64,000 nucleotides of DNA from Cohnella panacarvi Gsoil 349 (GCF_000515335.1 NZ_KI911563.1:2812045-2876044); one strand, 5' to 3'; positions 1 through 9,185 are shown, counted from the first letter of the stretch. Notes: generated from the letters alone by a model not told the origin. A program made the numbers and translations.

Positions 1-1041
1 CGCCGCCAGCTCCGCGTCGTCCCCGCGGGCGCGAGCCGCAGTCAGCGCGGGCACGAGCGCGGCGGCCGCTCCTGCGGCGGCCATGATCACGAGCTGATTC
101 AGCGCGATGCCCCGATTGTATACGCCGAATTCCGCCAGGGAGAAGGCGGACGCCGCGTCCGTGCGTTGGCCCAGCAGCCGCGGAATCGAGAAAGCGTCGA
201 TCAGTCCGAATAACGGAGCAACGATGGAGGCGAGCGCTATCGGGACGGCAACGGCCGCGATTCTTCTCAATAGCTTCCCGCGAGATTCGGGATATTGTAT
301 CTTTCGGAGGCTTCCGCTAAGCGAAGGGCTCGCCTCCGCCCGCATCTTCCCTCGAATCACGAACGATCCGCTCCGCCGCCAAGGGAGGAACCACAGCATC
401 GCCGCCAATCCGGCGATCGCTCCCGCAGCCAATCCGCCATGCACGGCGGCGGCTGTCGCTTCCGCAGACCATGCCGCGTGGACGGCATAGATCAGCGCGA
501 TCAGCATGAACGCCACCCGCGCCAACTGATCGATCACCTGGGAGACGGCCGGCTGGAGCATTTCCATCCTTCCTTGACGATAACCTCTGAGCACGGCCGT
601 CGCAGGCGCGAACAACAACGCGATAGACGACATGCGAATCGCCGGCGCGGCCGCATCGACGCCCATCCAGCGGGCGAACTGCTCGGCGCCGATGCATAAG
701 AGCGCGAACATCAGTATTCCGCTAACCGCAAGCAAGCCGAGCGACCAGCGCAGCACGCGCCGCGCGCCGTGTTCGTCGCCGGTCGCGACGCGTTCGGCCA
801 CGAGCACGCTGACCGCTACCGGCACGCCGGCCGAAGCGAGCGTCATCCACATGATCGTCAGCGCGTATACCGCGCTATACAAGCCGAACGTCTCGTCCCC
901 GGCCATATTCTGCAAAGGAATCTTCTGCAGCGTGCCGATCACCTTCGTAATCAGCGCAGCCCCGCCGAGCAATGCCGCCCCCTGCCACAACGCCTTCTTG
1001 GCTCCTTGCTTGCTCGCGTCCGATCCGCCCGTTTCCGACAT
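1..1041 (-). CDS. SpoVB/MurJ-like oligosaccharide flippase, C-terminus outside window
   Basis: The reading frame stays open from an ATG at 1041 to the window edge (347 codons), so the C-terminus is missing; members of the family are about 520-560 residues. The protein is polytopic. It begins with a short polar stretch followed by KKALWQGAALLGGAALITKV and continues as repeated hydrophobic helices, typical of the MOP superfamily of lipid-linked oligosaccharide flippases (polysaccharide biosynthesis PF01943; SpoVB, MurJ, YabM). A stop lies in frame just upstream, so this ATG is the first possible start; a weak GGGGA sits upstream of it. In B. subtilis yabM follows spoVT directly, and that synteny is kept here. 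Role inferred: export of a cell-wall or spore-cortex lipid intermediate. The substrate is not deducible. Confidence 0.85.
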   Translation of the reverse strand, partial: MSETGGSDASKQGAKKALWQGAALLGGAALITKVIGTLQKIPLQNMAGDETFGLYSAVYALTIMWMTLASAGVPVAVSVLVAERVATGDEHGARRVLRWSLGLLAVSGILMFALLCIGAEQFARWMGVDAAAPAIRMSSIALLFAPATAVLRGYRQGRMEMLQPAVSQVIDQLARVAFMLIALIYAVHAAWSAEATAAAVHGGLAAGAIAGLAAMLWFLPWRRSGSFVIRGKMRAEASPSLSGSLRKIQYPESRGKLLRRIAAVAVPIALASIVAPLFGLIDAFSIPRLLGQRTDAASAFSLAEFGVYNRGIALNQLVIMAAAGAAAALVPALTAARARGDDAELAA

Positions 1042-1110
1042 TGTCGCCCAATCCCCATTTTCGCGTTTTCAGTACACCCATTATAATCCATGGCGCGCCT
1101 CGAAGCACAT

Positions 1111-1152
1111 AAAAGCGCCTGTCCCGTTCCGGTCGGAGGGCACAGACGCTTC
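1111..1152 (-). terminator. Rho-independent terminator after spoVT
   Basis: On the minus strand AAGCG(T)CTGT...ACAG(G)CGCTT forms a long stem followed by TTTATG, just past the spoVT stop codon. It separates spoVT from the flippase gene. Confidence 0.7.
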
Positions 1153-1176
1153 ATTGCCATCTATTCAAGCGGACCT

Positions 1177-1719
1177 CTACTGCTCCATCTGCTTGGCGAG
1201 AAACCCCGCCGCGGTTTCCACCATCTTGCTTTCCATTTCGCCGACGTTAACGGATTCGTCTTTGCTTAGCAGCACCACCGTGCCGATGGGGTCTCCTCCT
1301 GCCACGATCGGAGCCGCCACGAACGAACCTATCGTCTCGTTGTTGTCGCGCATCAGCTCATGGATTCCCGCATTCGATTCGAGCGTGATTTTGCGGTTTT
1401 CCATGCAGCTTTCGAGCATCGCGCCGATCGGTTTGTCGAGATACTCCTTCTTCGCGGCGCCCGCAACGGCGATCACGGTATCGCGATCGGAGATGAGCGC
1501 GATGTGCCCGGTGCTTTCCGACAAGGATTCGGCGTATTCTTTGGCGAAATCGCCAAGCTCGCCGATCGGGGAATATTTCTTAAGAATAACCTCTCCGTCG
1601 CGATCCACGAATATTTCGAGCGGATCGCCTTCCCGGATCCGAAGCGTTCTGCGGATTTCTTTCGGAATGACAACCCGTCCCAGGTCATCGATACGGCGTA
1701 CAATCCCGGTTGCTTTCAT
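1177..1719 (-). CDS. spoVT: Stage V sporulation protein T (AbrB-type regulator)
   Basis: 180 residues, the usual SpoVT length. The N-terminus, MKATGIVRRIDDLGRVVIPK then EIRRTLRIREGDPLEIF, is a swapped-hairpin AbrB DNA-binding domain (about residues 1-50). The remainder (about 55-180) is a GAF-like domain, as in the B. subtilis protein. SpoVT is a forespore-specific transcription factor that tunes sigma-G genes. The gene sits in its conserved place between the mfd/prsA side and the yabM-like flippase, but an accessory region of about 25 kb now separates it from prsA. A second AbrB-family gene (abrB) lies at 47175. Identification is secure. Confidence 0.97.
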   Translation of the reverse strand: MKATGIVRRIDDLGRVVIPKEIRRTLRIREGDPLEIFVDRDGEVILKKYSPIGELGDFAKEYAESLSESTGHIALISDRDTVIAVAGAAKKEYLDKPIGAMLESCMENRKITLESNAGIHELMRDNNETIGSFVAAPIVAGGDPIGTVVLLSKDESVNVGEMESKMVETAAGFLAKQMEQ

Positions 1720-1821
1720 AGCTCGTGTTGCCCCACTTTCGTTGATGTAATGTCCTGCCTGCTACCGGTGCGAATGATTTCCGGCCATTATGACGAGCGC
1801 TTGAGTACGGTCGGAAAATGG

Positions 1822-1849
1822 TGTCATGGAGTCGTGAGTGTAGTATTCA
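1822..1849 (-). promoter_or_regulatory. Possible sigma-G promoter of spoVT
   Basis: On the minus strand TGAATA (1844-1849) and CATGACA (1822-1828) resemble sigma-G -35 and -10 elements about 100 bp upstream of spoVT. The 15-nt spacing is shorter than the usual 17-18, so this is tentative. The knowledge that spoVT is a sigma-G gene comes from B. subtilis. Confidence 0.3.
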
Positions 1850-1918
1850 ACCTCTCCCATTTTCTTATGCGCTTCCCCTGCACTGGTTCAATCCACCAAT
1901 TCCGCTAATTTAACGCCC

Positions 1919-3535
1919 TTACGGCTTGGCGAACCTGTCGCTTTCTAAGGGTTTCCCCGATTCCTTCGTATATTCTCCGCTTCTGGTCATCAGCTTCCAG
2001 ATAAGCTGCGCGGCTTGCTTGACCGTGCGCGGGCTCGCCTTCTCCGCGCCTTGAAGCAGGCGGAACGGACGCGCCAGTCTCGGCAAGTGCAGCGACGCTT
2101 GAGCAAGGATATCGTCCTCATACAATAAGTCCGCCGTTCCCGAAGCCAGCAGCCTGCCGTCCTTGAGCAGCAGCACCCGGTCCGCCCATTCCGCCGCGAA
2201 GTCGACGTCGTGCGTGGCGACGATAATCGTGAGTCCGCTCCCGTGCATCCGATCCAGCAGCGCCTGTAGCTCGTCCCGTCCCCGCGGATCGAGGAAAGAC
2301 ATCGGCTCGTCCAGCACGATCATGTCCGGCCGCATCGCAAGCACGCCCGCGATGGCGACTCTTCGTTTCTGGCCGTAGCTAAGCTCGAACGGCGATCTCA
2401 TCTCGAAGCCGGCCATCCCGACGCTGCCTAGCGCTTCCGCAGCCCGCTCCGCCGCCTCTTCGGCGTTCAGTCCGAGGTTGCGCGGGCCGAAGGCCACGTC
2501 TTCGAGCACCGTGGAGGAGAAAATTTGATCGTCGGGATCCTGATAGACAACGCCGACGCGTCTCCGCAAGCGGGCTTCGTTCGTCCGCGTCACCGTCTCC
2601 CCGAACAGCCGCACTTCGCCGGCATGCGCCAGCTCCAAGCCGTTGAGCAACGAGATGAGCGTCGACTTGCCGGCTCCGTTCGGTCCCATGAGCGCGACTT
2701 TCGAGCCTGCCGCGATCTCGAAGGTTACGCCTCTGAGCGCGGCGATCGTCCCATGACCGTAAGCGAACGAGACATCCTTGACCGCCGCGACGGGCTCGGA
2801 CGAATCCGCCCTATCCCTCGCGTTGCCCGTTGTCCAATTGTCCGAAGAACTCTCCACGCCGTTTCCTCCCTCCAATCCGCCGCGAGCGGACATCGCCACG
2901 TAAATCCGTTGACTTCGCAAGTAAGCCCTGACGAACAGCGCACCCATCAGTTGTCCGAACCTTTTGTACGTTAACGCGTTCCAAAACCAACCGGATGTTC
3001 TCATGCCTCTCGACCGCTGCGCCTTGGACATGCTGCGGGCTTCTTCCTTCAGCAAGAAGAAATACCTCAGCAATAACGCCATCATCTCCAACATCAGCGC
3101 GGGAACGCCGACGGCTCTCAGACTGCGAATGAGCGCGAAGACGGGCGTTACCGCGATCAAGTAAGTAAGCAGTAAGTTGGCGCACCCCAGCTTCAGAAGG
3201 ATCGTCGCCGCCCGCTCGATCCCCTCTTCCGTCGCGGCGTAACCGAATACCTCGAACGCCGGGCTTCCCGCCGTATGGAACGGAATGAACAGCGCGGCCC
3301 CGGCCCCGAAAGGAATGAGCAGCAGCAATCTCCGCACGATCAAGCGAAGCGATATGCCGCACCATAGCGCAATAAACAAGAACAACCCTGCCGCTCCGGC
3401 AAGAACGGCGGGTTGCGATATAGCAACGACAGCGACGAGCAGCGCCGCTACCGTCCATAGCCGATAGCTCGGGCTTGCGATCAGCGGTCTTATGCTTTCG
3501 TTCTTATGAAGCGTGATCGTCGTTTTGCCCGACAT
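1919..3535 (-). CDS. ECF transporter: CbiQ permease fused to CbiO ATPase
   Basis: 538 residues combining two proteins that are normally separate. Residues about 1-225 are a CbiQ-type transmembrane subunit with the coupling motifs KAQRSRGMR and YLRSQRIYVAMSARG. After a polar linker (about 225-245) comes a CbiO-type ABC ATPase with Walker A GPNGAGKST, Q-loop VYQDPDDQIF, signature LSYGQKRRVAIAG, Walker B MIVLDEP and H-loop ATHD. It powers uptake of cobalt or nickel with CbiM and the PDGLE protein encoded directly upstream. Its ATG lies inside the end of the preceding gene (32-nt overlap), so the three are translationally coupled. The C-terminal 50 residues beyond the ATPase are unassigned. A short copy of its CbiQ coding segment recurs at 9906-9947. 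Confidence 0.92.
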   Translation of the reverse strand: MSGKTTITLHKNESIRPLIASPSYRLWTVAALLVAVVAISQPAVLAGAAGLFLFIALWCGISLRLIVRRLLLLIPFGAGAALFIPFHTAGSPAFEVFGYAATEEGIERAATILLKLGCANLLLTYLIAVTPVFALIRSLRAVGVPALMLEMMALLLRYFFLLKEEARSMSKAQRSRGMRTSGWFWNALTYKRFGQLMGALFVRAYLRSQRIYVAMSARGGLEGGNGVESSSDNWTTGNARDRADSSEPVAAVKDVSFAYGHGTIAALRGVTFEIAAGSKVALMGPNGAGKSTLISLLNGLELAHAGEVRLFGETVTRTNEARLRRRVGVVYQDPDDQIFSSTVLEDVAFGPRNLGLNAEEAAERAAEALGSVGMAGFEMRSPFELSYGQKRRVAIAGVLAMRPDMIVLDEPMSFLDPRGRDELQALLDRMHGSGLTIIVATHDVDFAAEWADRVLLLKDGRLLASGTADLLYEDDILAQASLHLPRLARPFRLLQGAEKASPRTVKQAAQLIWKLMTRSGEYTKESGKPLESDRFAKP

Positions 3536-3854
3536 CGTCCTTCCCCCTGACTCGACGCGATAATGAGCCGGTAATCGAGTAGAGCACTAAGAACAGCAGC
3601 CCCGCTCCGATCAGTCCAGCCACGCCGACTTTCAAGAGCGGCACGCCGATACCCGGCACCTCGTAGTCCGCGATCCACGCCGTCCAAGACGGAGACTCCG
3701 CCTTATCGATGAAGCCATGGTCTTCCGCGACCCGCTCCAGACCGTCCGGATGCGGCGAGGCGAAATAGGAGATGATGCCGCCCGCCAGTAGCGTGACGAT
3801 TGCCAGCACGATCCACTTGCGCTTGTTGCCCGTTACTTTCCGTGGTTCGTTCAT
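3504..3854 (-). CDS. PDGLE-domain component of cobalt/nickel transporter
   Basis: 116 residues with an N-terminal membrane helix (about 13-30), the motif HPDGLERVAED that defines the PDGLE family, and a second helix near residues 75-95. In cobalt and nickel ECF systems this small protein occupies the place of CbiN or NikN, helping the CbiM substrate-capture subunit. The start codon overlaps the cbiM stop as ATGA, and the 3' end overlaps cbiQO, so the genes form one operon in the order cbiM, PDGLE, cbiQO. Metal specificity cannot be read from the sequence. Confidence 0.88.
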   Translation of the reverse strand: MNEPRKVTGNKRKWIVLAIVTLLAGGIISYFASPHPDGLERVAEDHGFIDKAESPSWTAWIADYEVPGIGVPLLKVGVAGLIGAGLLFLVLYSITGSLSRRVRGKDDVGQNDDHAS

Positions 3855-4501
3855 GCTTGCGGCACCTCCCGTTTAGCGGGCAGCGGCTCGATTGCGATTC
3901 GTCGTTCCGTTAAATACGCGACGACCATGGCCGTTATGAACCCTTCGCCGATTCCGATCAAGCTATGCCACCCGACCATCGCTTTGAGCGCGATATCCAG
4001 CGGGAACGTATCCGACCATGCGAGCAGCAGCGCGACTCCGGCCGATGCCGACACGATCGAGATCCACGCCGCGAGGAAGGTGACGACATGTGAAGCACGC
4101 CCTCGCAAGAGGCCAAGCCCGAGCCGGTAAAATCCGTATCCCGAATAAATGCCGATAACGCCCGTGCACAGGATGTTCGCGCCGAGCACCGTCAATCCGC
4201 CGTCCTGAAACACGAGCGCTTGAATGATCAACACCGATGCCATGACGATGACCGCGACGGCAGGTCCGAACAGAATCGCCGCCAGCGTCCCCCCGAGAAA
4301 ATGCCCTGAAGTCGCGCCCGAAATCGGGAAATTCAACATCTGGGCCGCGAAGATGAACGCGCCGATCAGCGCGATCTTCGGCACCTCCTGCCTCATTAAC
4401 GTGTCACGTGTCTTCCTCAAGCCGAATGCTACAGCCAAAGCGCCTGCAACACCAGTCGTTACGCACGTTTTCAAATCCAAAAATCCGTCCGGAATATGCA
4501 A
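3851..4501 (-). CDS. cbiM: CbiM substrate-capture subunit of cobalt/nickel ECF transporter
   Basis: 216 residues beginning MHIPDGFLD, the conserved metal-binding N-terminus of CbiM/NikM in which the amino group and His2 coordinate Co2+ or Ni2+. The rest is about seven membrane segments. The start is a TTG at 4499-4501, justified by the motif position and by GGGAGGA about seven bases upstream. First gene of the cbiM-PDGLE-cbiQO operon. No cobalamin or nickel riboswitch fits in the 96-bp gap ahead of it; that gap instead holds a hairpin (4527-4552). The product imports divalent Co or Ni; no cobalamin biosynthesis or urease genes lie nearby to choose between them. Confidence 0.93.
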   Translation of the reverse strand: MHIPDGFLDLKTCVTTGVAGALAVAFGLRKTRDTLMRQEVPKIALIGAFIFAAQMLNFPISGATSGHFLGGTLAAILFGPAVAVIVMASVLIIQALVFQDGGLTVLGANILCTGVIGIYSGYGFYRLGLGLLRGRASHVVTFLAAWISIVSASAGVALLLAWSDTFPLDIALKAMVGWHSLIGIGEGFITAMVVAYLTERRIAIEPLPAKREVPQA

Positions 4502-4526
4502 GAATATTCCTCCCGCAGCATCATTA

Positions 4527-4608
4527 AAGCTCAGGAAATATATCCTGGGCTTAAGCTTATCAAGGTATCGCTAAATTGGTCAACTTATAATGTTAAGTTA
4601 CCTGACAC
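4527..4608. repeat. Hairpin repeat upstream of cbiM (copy 1)
   Basis: AAGCTCAGGA (4527-4536) and TCCTGGGCTT (4543-4552) form a hairpin. It and the following 50 or so bases, running into the end of the neighbouring gene, resemble 9958-10042 at roughly 80 percent identity, for example the shared blocks AGCTTATCAA, TATCGC, GGTCAAC and GTTAAG. It may act as a weak terminator or attenuator before cbiM, though no T-run follows on the minus strand. Confidence 0.7.
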
Positions 4609-7054
4609 TTGTCCCTATATATCGCCGAAGCACAAGACCGAAGTTATCCGCTGTCAATTCATCGTAGAATCCGTCGACAAACGAGCGGCTCACATCAAGC
4701 GTCTTCATATCGATCTCGACAATCTCCGTGTACGCAGGCTCTTCATCAAGCGTCCAGTATCGTTGATACAAGTCTTCTTGATCGCTTCGCAATATAAAAT
4801 ACAACATGTTGTCGATCTGAACGAGTTTCCCGAAGTCCGCGAAGTTCTGACGAAACACCGTCTCGACCTTGTTATGCTTCACATCGATCCTAAGCACGCG
4901 GTAGCCTTGAACCATAAACAGGACGCCCGACTCTTCGTCTACGATCAGCGAGCCCTCACCTTGCGGCGTAGTGTCGTAGATACCGTCAGGCTGTGAGCGC
5001 GGGAACTCCAATGTGCCGATCCAGTTGCCTTGGCGATCGAACCGTTCAAGCTTCCGATCAAGCAATACGAGCACTTCATCTCCATAAGGAACAATTCGCG
5101 TTTGCCCTTTTCCATTGCCCATAGCGCCAATATACATGGAACGGTACTGCTGTTCCTTCTCATTGACCTGATACAGAAAGCTGTAATCGACATACCAGAT
5201 CAACCCGGTATCCATATCCTTGTACCTCTCCACCGATATATTGCTCTCATCTGCTATCTTCCGCCCGACGGTAGACATGAACGGTTGCGATACGGTATCT
5301 ACGTGATTCAATTCCATATCCGTTATCCACTGCTGTGCCGTGGAATCGATGAGCAAACGGTCTTCCTCCCGCGTAAGCCGGTAAGGTGTCGGTACGGCGA
5401 GCTCAGTTTCCATCACCAGCTTGTTGTTCAGCTTGATTACGCGAGAAGCTTGCGTATCTGCTACGATCCAGCCGCCATCGATTCGCATGAAATCGCGAGC
5501 GCCGTTGCTTCTATCATCATCTTCTGCGTAGATCGATAGGGAAACGGGCAGCTCGCCTATTGTCATCCATGTTCCGTTTATGTATTCCATCAGCTCCGTA
5601 TTAACAAGCGCAAACCACTGACATCCCGCGTGATGAAAGGTCACTGAATGATCGTTGTCGCTGCCGAATTTCTCGTACAAGGCATCATAAAGCTCGTTTG
5701 GAATCTCTGAATACTCTATATCTCCGCCATATAAAGTCCCTTCTAGAACTTGCTTGCGCGAACTCTCATATAACGTAGTCTGCCCCGGCCCAAGTTGTTC
5801 CTGAATGAAGTAATTTCTCAGAGGAGACGCCGGCAACGTCTCCATCGATTCTGCGTTTACAAGATCGCGCAACGATGCGGTCTGGACAATGCCATTCCCC
5901 TTGAATTGCAATAGCTCACCTTGTGCGATGACTTGCTGTCCCTCTTTAAGCGGGAGCGTGCGAAGTTGCGGAGTTTGATCGGCTTCATAACTCCAGTCAT
6001 TGAACTGGACCACCTCTAACTTGTCGTGCGTGATGCGAATGAACGTATCCTCATACGGAGAACCTATTAATTCCCAACCCGCTTCCCAAAGCCATAGAGG
6101 AAGCTTTCGATCTACATAGCGTAGGAAAGAAATCGTCTCGACACCTGCTTTATCACGGAACCTTGCCAATAAGCGCGGTGCATAGTTCAGGCTGCGATCC
6201 ATGTGCGGAATCAACTTGGCGTCAACGATCTCGATATCCAAGTACCGGTCAGGACTCTGTTCCCTTGTGTAAACAATACTGCCCGCTTCATCCTTGAACA
6301 TATACACCGGTTCGCCGTCAAGTAGACAACATTGATGTACTTCATCGAAAGATCGCAGTCCGTCGGTCCTGCTCGGGAGCTCCCTCTCCTGCCGATCAGG
6401 TCCGATATCGATGTCGCTTACTTTCATCCAACGTGCTGCGGATTTCCCGGGGTCTAACAAGTATTCGTAGAATTCCTCTGTATGGCCGATCTTTAATAAT
6501 ATAATTCCTGAATGCTCCTCGGTCGTAACGGTCAGCACTTCCTCAGGACGGAAGTCCAAATACTGATCCTCGACGAATATAGGCGATGGCTCCATCCGAA
6601 TAATAGACCACTTGCCATGTGGGTAGTTCTCCAATTGCGACCCAATCAGCAAATACGGTCCTATCAACCAAGCTTGCGCATCCCACTCCCCCGGATACGA
6701 CCACTCGAACAACGTCCGTATCGATTCACCGGGGGTTGCATACTGTAGACGATTATTCTGTACGTAAATCCGGCTTTCGCCTCTCTGACATAGCACGTTC
6801 ATTTGCTGATCCTCGGTTTTGAACACCGCGTATGTAAGTTGTTCCCACTCCAGCGCCATTGGCGTTGCGGAAGTATCGGCAGATGGGTGCGAAACAACGA
6901 CGACAGGCTCCGGCTCGACGGATGGAGTCTGCATAGCGGCGACAGGCTCCGGCTTGCCATCGCGATTCATGAACAGCAATACCAGTGCAATCGCAAGTAC
7001 AGCAGCGCCATTCCCTACAACATTCGCGATTGGCCCGCTACGCAGCTTCATCAT
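4598..7054 (-). CDS. Large membrane-anchored protein of unknown function
   Basis: 818 residues from the ATG at 7054. That start is chosen over an upstream TTG because GGGAGG lies six bases before it; a second ATG at 7051 is also possible. One N-terminal membrane helix (ANVVGNGAAVLAIALVLLF) is followed by a short Pro/Glu/Val linker. The remaining 760 or so residues look soluble and beta-rich, with many W/Y residues, suggesting an extracellular beta-propeller-like fold. I recognise no family. It has no lipobox and no LPXTG. The stop lies 96 bp before cbiM and no strong terminator separates them, so weak read-through into the transporter operon is possible. Confidence 0.75.
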   Translation of the reverse strand: MMKLRSGPIANVVGNGAAVLAIALVLLFMNRDGKPEPVAAMQTPSVEPEPVVVVSHPSADTSATPMALEWEQLTYAVFKTEDQQMNVLCQRGESRIYVQNNRLQYATPGESIRTLFEWSYPGEWDAQAWLIGPYLLIGSQLENYPHGKWSIIRMEPSPIFVEDQYLDFRPEEVLTVTTEEHSGIILLKIGHTEEFYEYLLDPGKSAARWMKVSDIDIGPDRQERELPSRTDGLRSFDEVHQCCLLDGEPVYMFKDEAGSIVYTREQSPDRYLDIEIVDAKLIPHMDRSLNYAPRLLARFRDKAGVETISFLRYVDRKLPLWLWEAGWELIGSPYEDTFIRITHDKLEVVQFNDWSYEADQTPQLRTLPLKEGQQVIAQGELLQFKGNGIVQTASLRDLVNAESMETLPASPLRNYFIQEQLGPGQTTLYESSRKQVLEGTLYGGDIEYSEIPNELYDALYEKFGSDNDHSVTFHHAGCQWFALVNTELMEYINGTWMTIGELPVSLSIYAEDDDRSNGARDFMRIDGGWIVADTQASRVIKLNNKLVMETELAVPTPYRLTREEDRLLIDSTAQQWITDMELNHVDTVSQPFMSTVGRKIADESNISVERYKDMDTGLIWYVDYSFLYQVNEKEQQYRSMYIGAMGNGKGQTRIVPYGDEVLVLLDRKLERFDRQGNWIGTLEFPRSQPDGIYDTTPQGEGSLIVDEESGVLFMVQGYRVLRIDVKHNKVETVFRQNFADFGKLVQIDNMLYFILRSDQEDLYQRYWTLDEEPAYTEIVEIDMKTLDVSRSFVDGFYDELTADNFGLVLRRYIGTSVR

Positions 7055-7130
7055 CGTCAACCTCCCGGGCAACTATTGTTCGACCTCACTATTTGACGTT
7101 TGGTGTTGGAAAAGGTTGCTAAACGGAAAA

Positions 7131-7151
7131 GACAGGGTCTTATGCCCTGTC
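7131..7151 (-). terminator. Terminator after the MFS transporter gene
   Basis: GACAGGG / CCCTGTC is a perfect 7-bp stem with a 7-nt loop. On the minus strand it is followed by TTTTCC, on the plus strand by TTTAA, so it may work in both directions. Confidence 0.8.
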
Positions 7152-7199
7152 TTTAACTCTCCCCTATGGACGCAACTTATGCCATCAACGTACCGGACA

Positions 7200-8633
7200 C
7201 TAAGCAGGATCAGTCACACCAAACTGCTTCCCTTGGACCAGAAGACGGTATTCCGCGGACCGAATGCCGTTAAACCAAGCGAAGACCGCACCGGCGAACA
7301 AGAAGAGGGACGTCGTGCGGAAAATTTTGGAGAAAGCATGCGATGAGCCGTCCGCGACGTTGGCTTCGATCGCGGTGAATTGCGTAAGCAAGGCGACCAA
7401 AATGGCTATTCCGAGCGCCATCCCGAAAGTGCGCATCGTGTTGTAGATGCCTGAAGACATCCCAACCTTGTCTTCGGGAACTTGCAGCACCAAAGATAGG
7501 GATAGAGAGGGCATGATCAAGCTAATGCCAACGCCGAGTATCGCCAGCCGCCAGATGAAATCGAACGAATCGGCGGACATCGTCAATCCGCTAAGCAGAT
7601 ACATTCCGATGCCGAATGCGAGAAAACCGCATACGCTGAACCATCGTGTGCCATGTTTATTCACCAATACGCCGACGACCGGCGAGACGAACAGCGCGCA
7701 TACCGCCATCGTGCTAAGCAGGAGACCCGCGCGAAGCGAACTCATGCCGATCAGGTCCACCATATAGAACGAGAGCATGAACAATCCGCCCATATGTCCG
7801 ACGCCGAATAGGAAGAAGGCGACGTTCCCCGAGGAGAACGAGAAATTTCGGAATAGGGACAATGGCACCATCGGATGCGCGCTCCTCGCTTCGATCAGGA
7901 TGAACAAGGTCATGCTGACCGCCGCGCCGGCGATCAATCCGAGAATAATTGGAGACGACCAGCCGTACGCGTTCGCCTTCAGTAAGCCGAAGGTGACGGA
8001 TAACAAAGAAGCGCTCAGCGTTAAGATGCCCGCCCAATCGATCTTCCTGCCGGCAGTCGGATCAACAGATTCCTGAATGTAGACGCGTCCTAAGACGAAG
8101 GCGAGCACGCCGACGGGAATATTGATCAGGAAGATCCATTGCCAACCGATCGTATCCGACAGAATCCCGCCAAGCACCGGGCCCAGCGCGGAGGCAAGTC
8201 CTGCGACGCCGCCGAAGATGGCGGTCACTTTACCGAGCTTGTCGTTCGGCAGATGCGATACGACGATCGGAATTACAACGGGCACGATGATCGCTGCACC
8301 GAAGGCTTGCAAGATACGGAACGCGATCAGCTGCTCAGCCGTTGAGGCGAATCCGCACAACAAGGAGGAGACGGTGAAGATGACAAGCCCGATCTGGAAC
8401 CATTTTCTACGACCGAATTGATCGGCCAAGCGGGACGCCGTTAACAGCAATACACCAAACACCAGCGTATAGGCGTCGACGACCCATGATGCGCGCTCCA
8501 TATCGGCATGATAATATTCGGAGATTCTGGGCAATGACACATTAACGATGGTCGTGTCCAGAATGGCCATGAAGAATCCTAACAACGTGATCAGAATCGG
8601 GATTAACGAACGTTGCTCTTCTGTATTCGCCAT
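7200..8633 (-). CDS. DHA2-type MFS drug/proton antiporter (EmrB/QacA-like)
   Basis: 477 residues with about 14 hydrophobic helices. Motif A-like RLADQFGRRKW, the N-terminal LDTTIVNVSLP motif and the antiporter motif C region GLASALGPVLGG are typical of the 14-TM DHA2 family that exports drugs, dyes or biocides. The ATG has GGCAGGAG upstream. It lies 29 bp after a methyltransferase-like membrane gene, and both are divergent from a TetR gene across two operators (9163-9216), so induction by the exported compound is the likely control. The substrate is not predictable. Confidence 0.93.
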   Translation of the reverse strand: MANTEEQRSLIPILITLLGFFMAILDTTIVNVSLPRISEYYHADMERASWVVDAYTLVFGVLLLTASRLADQFGRRKWFQIGLVIFTVSSLLCGFASTAEQLIAFRILQAFGAAIIVPVVIPIVVSHLPNDKLGKVTAIFGGVAGLASALGPVLGGILSDTIGWQWIFLINIPVGVLAFVLGRVYIQESVDPTAGRKIDWAGILTLSASLLSVTFGLLKANAYGWSSPIILGLIAGAAVSMTLFILIEARSAHPMVPLSLFRNFSFSSGNVAFFLFGVGHMGGLFMLSFYMVDLIGMSSLRAGLLLSTMAVCALFVSPVVGVLVNKHGTRWFSVCGFLAFGIGMYLLSGLTMSADSFDFIWRLAILGVGISLIMPSLSLSLVLQVPEDKVGMSSGIYNTMRTFGMALGIAILVALLTQFTAIEANVADGSSHAFSKIFRTTSLFLFAGAVFAWFNGIRSAEYRLLVQGKQFGVTDPA

Positions 8634-8662
8634 GTTAACAAGCTCCTGCCCTCAGATTAGTC

Positions 8663-9139
8663 TCACAGCCATCTTCGCGTTCGACGGGTATACTGCTCAT
8701 ACGCTTGGCCGAAAACTTCCTTCATCCGCGATTCTTCATAGGAGATAAATCTCGTATCGATCACCATGAAAAACAAGACGACGACGAGCAACGGCGACCA
8801 TGAACCCAGCATCAGCCATACGCCGATTAGCGCGACAAGAAAGCCTAGGTACATCGGATTGCGGCTAATCCGGAACAATCCGCCCGTCACCATCGCCTGC
8901 GGCTCTCCGAAGGGATGAATATTGGTTCGAACTTTCGCGAACATTGCGCTTCCCAGCCAACTACCGCCGATTCCCGCGACGAGAAGCGGAAGACCGACCG
9001 CAAGATTGACCGGAAAAGGCACGAAATCGATAATCGGCACGATAAGATCAAGCACGACCATGAACAAGATGCTAAGCAGGAACAGTCTCGGGGGAAGGAG
9101 TTTACTCGGTAACTTAGCGGCCTCCACATTTTTCACCAC
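8663..9139 (-). CDS. ICMT-family membrane methyltransferase-like protein
   Basis: 158 residues with four hydrophobic segments and the C-terminal signature RNPMYLGF ... EESRMKEVFGQAYEQYTRR. This is the isoprenylcysteine carboxyl methyltransferase / phospholipid methyltransferase fold (PF04191/PF06966-like) found widely in bacteria with unknown substrates. The start is a GTG in a GGTGGTG run with only AAAGG just before it, so the exact start is uncertain. First gene of a two-gene operon with the MFS pump, under the TetR operators. It may modify a lipid or the compound to be exported; that is only a guess from context. Confidence 0.8.
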   Translation of the reverse strand: MVKNVEAAKLPSKLLPPRLFLLSILFMVVLDLIVPIIDFVPFPVNLAVGLPLLVAGIGGSWLGSAMFAKVRTNIHPFGEPQAMVTGGLFRISRNPMYLGFLVALIGVWLMLGSWSPLLVVVLFFMVIDTRFISYEESRMKEVFGQAYEQYTRRTRRWL

Positions 9140-9162
9140 CTTTCATGTCGATTCAATATGAC

Positions 9163-9179
9163 TGACTGATTGTCAGTCA
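9163..9179. promoter_or_regulatory. TetR operator 1
   Basis: TGACTGATTGTCAGTCA is a perfect 7-3-7 palindrome between the divergent tetR and methyltransferase/MFS genes, just downstream of the minus-strand -10 element. Confidence 0.85.
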
Positions 9180-9185
9180 TATATT

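Noticed and set aside
4502..4597. Cobalamin or nickel riboswitch ahead of cbiM
   Set aside because: The gap is only 96 bp and contains a simple hairpin repeat. None of the B12-box landmarks is visible.
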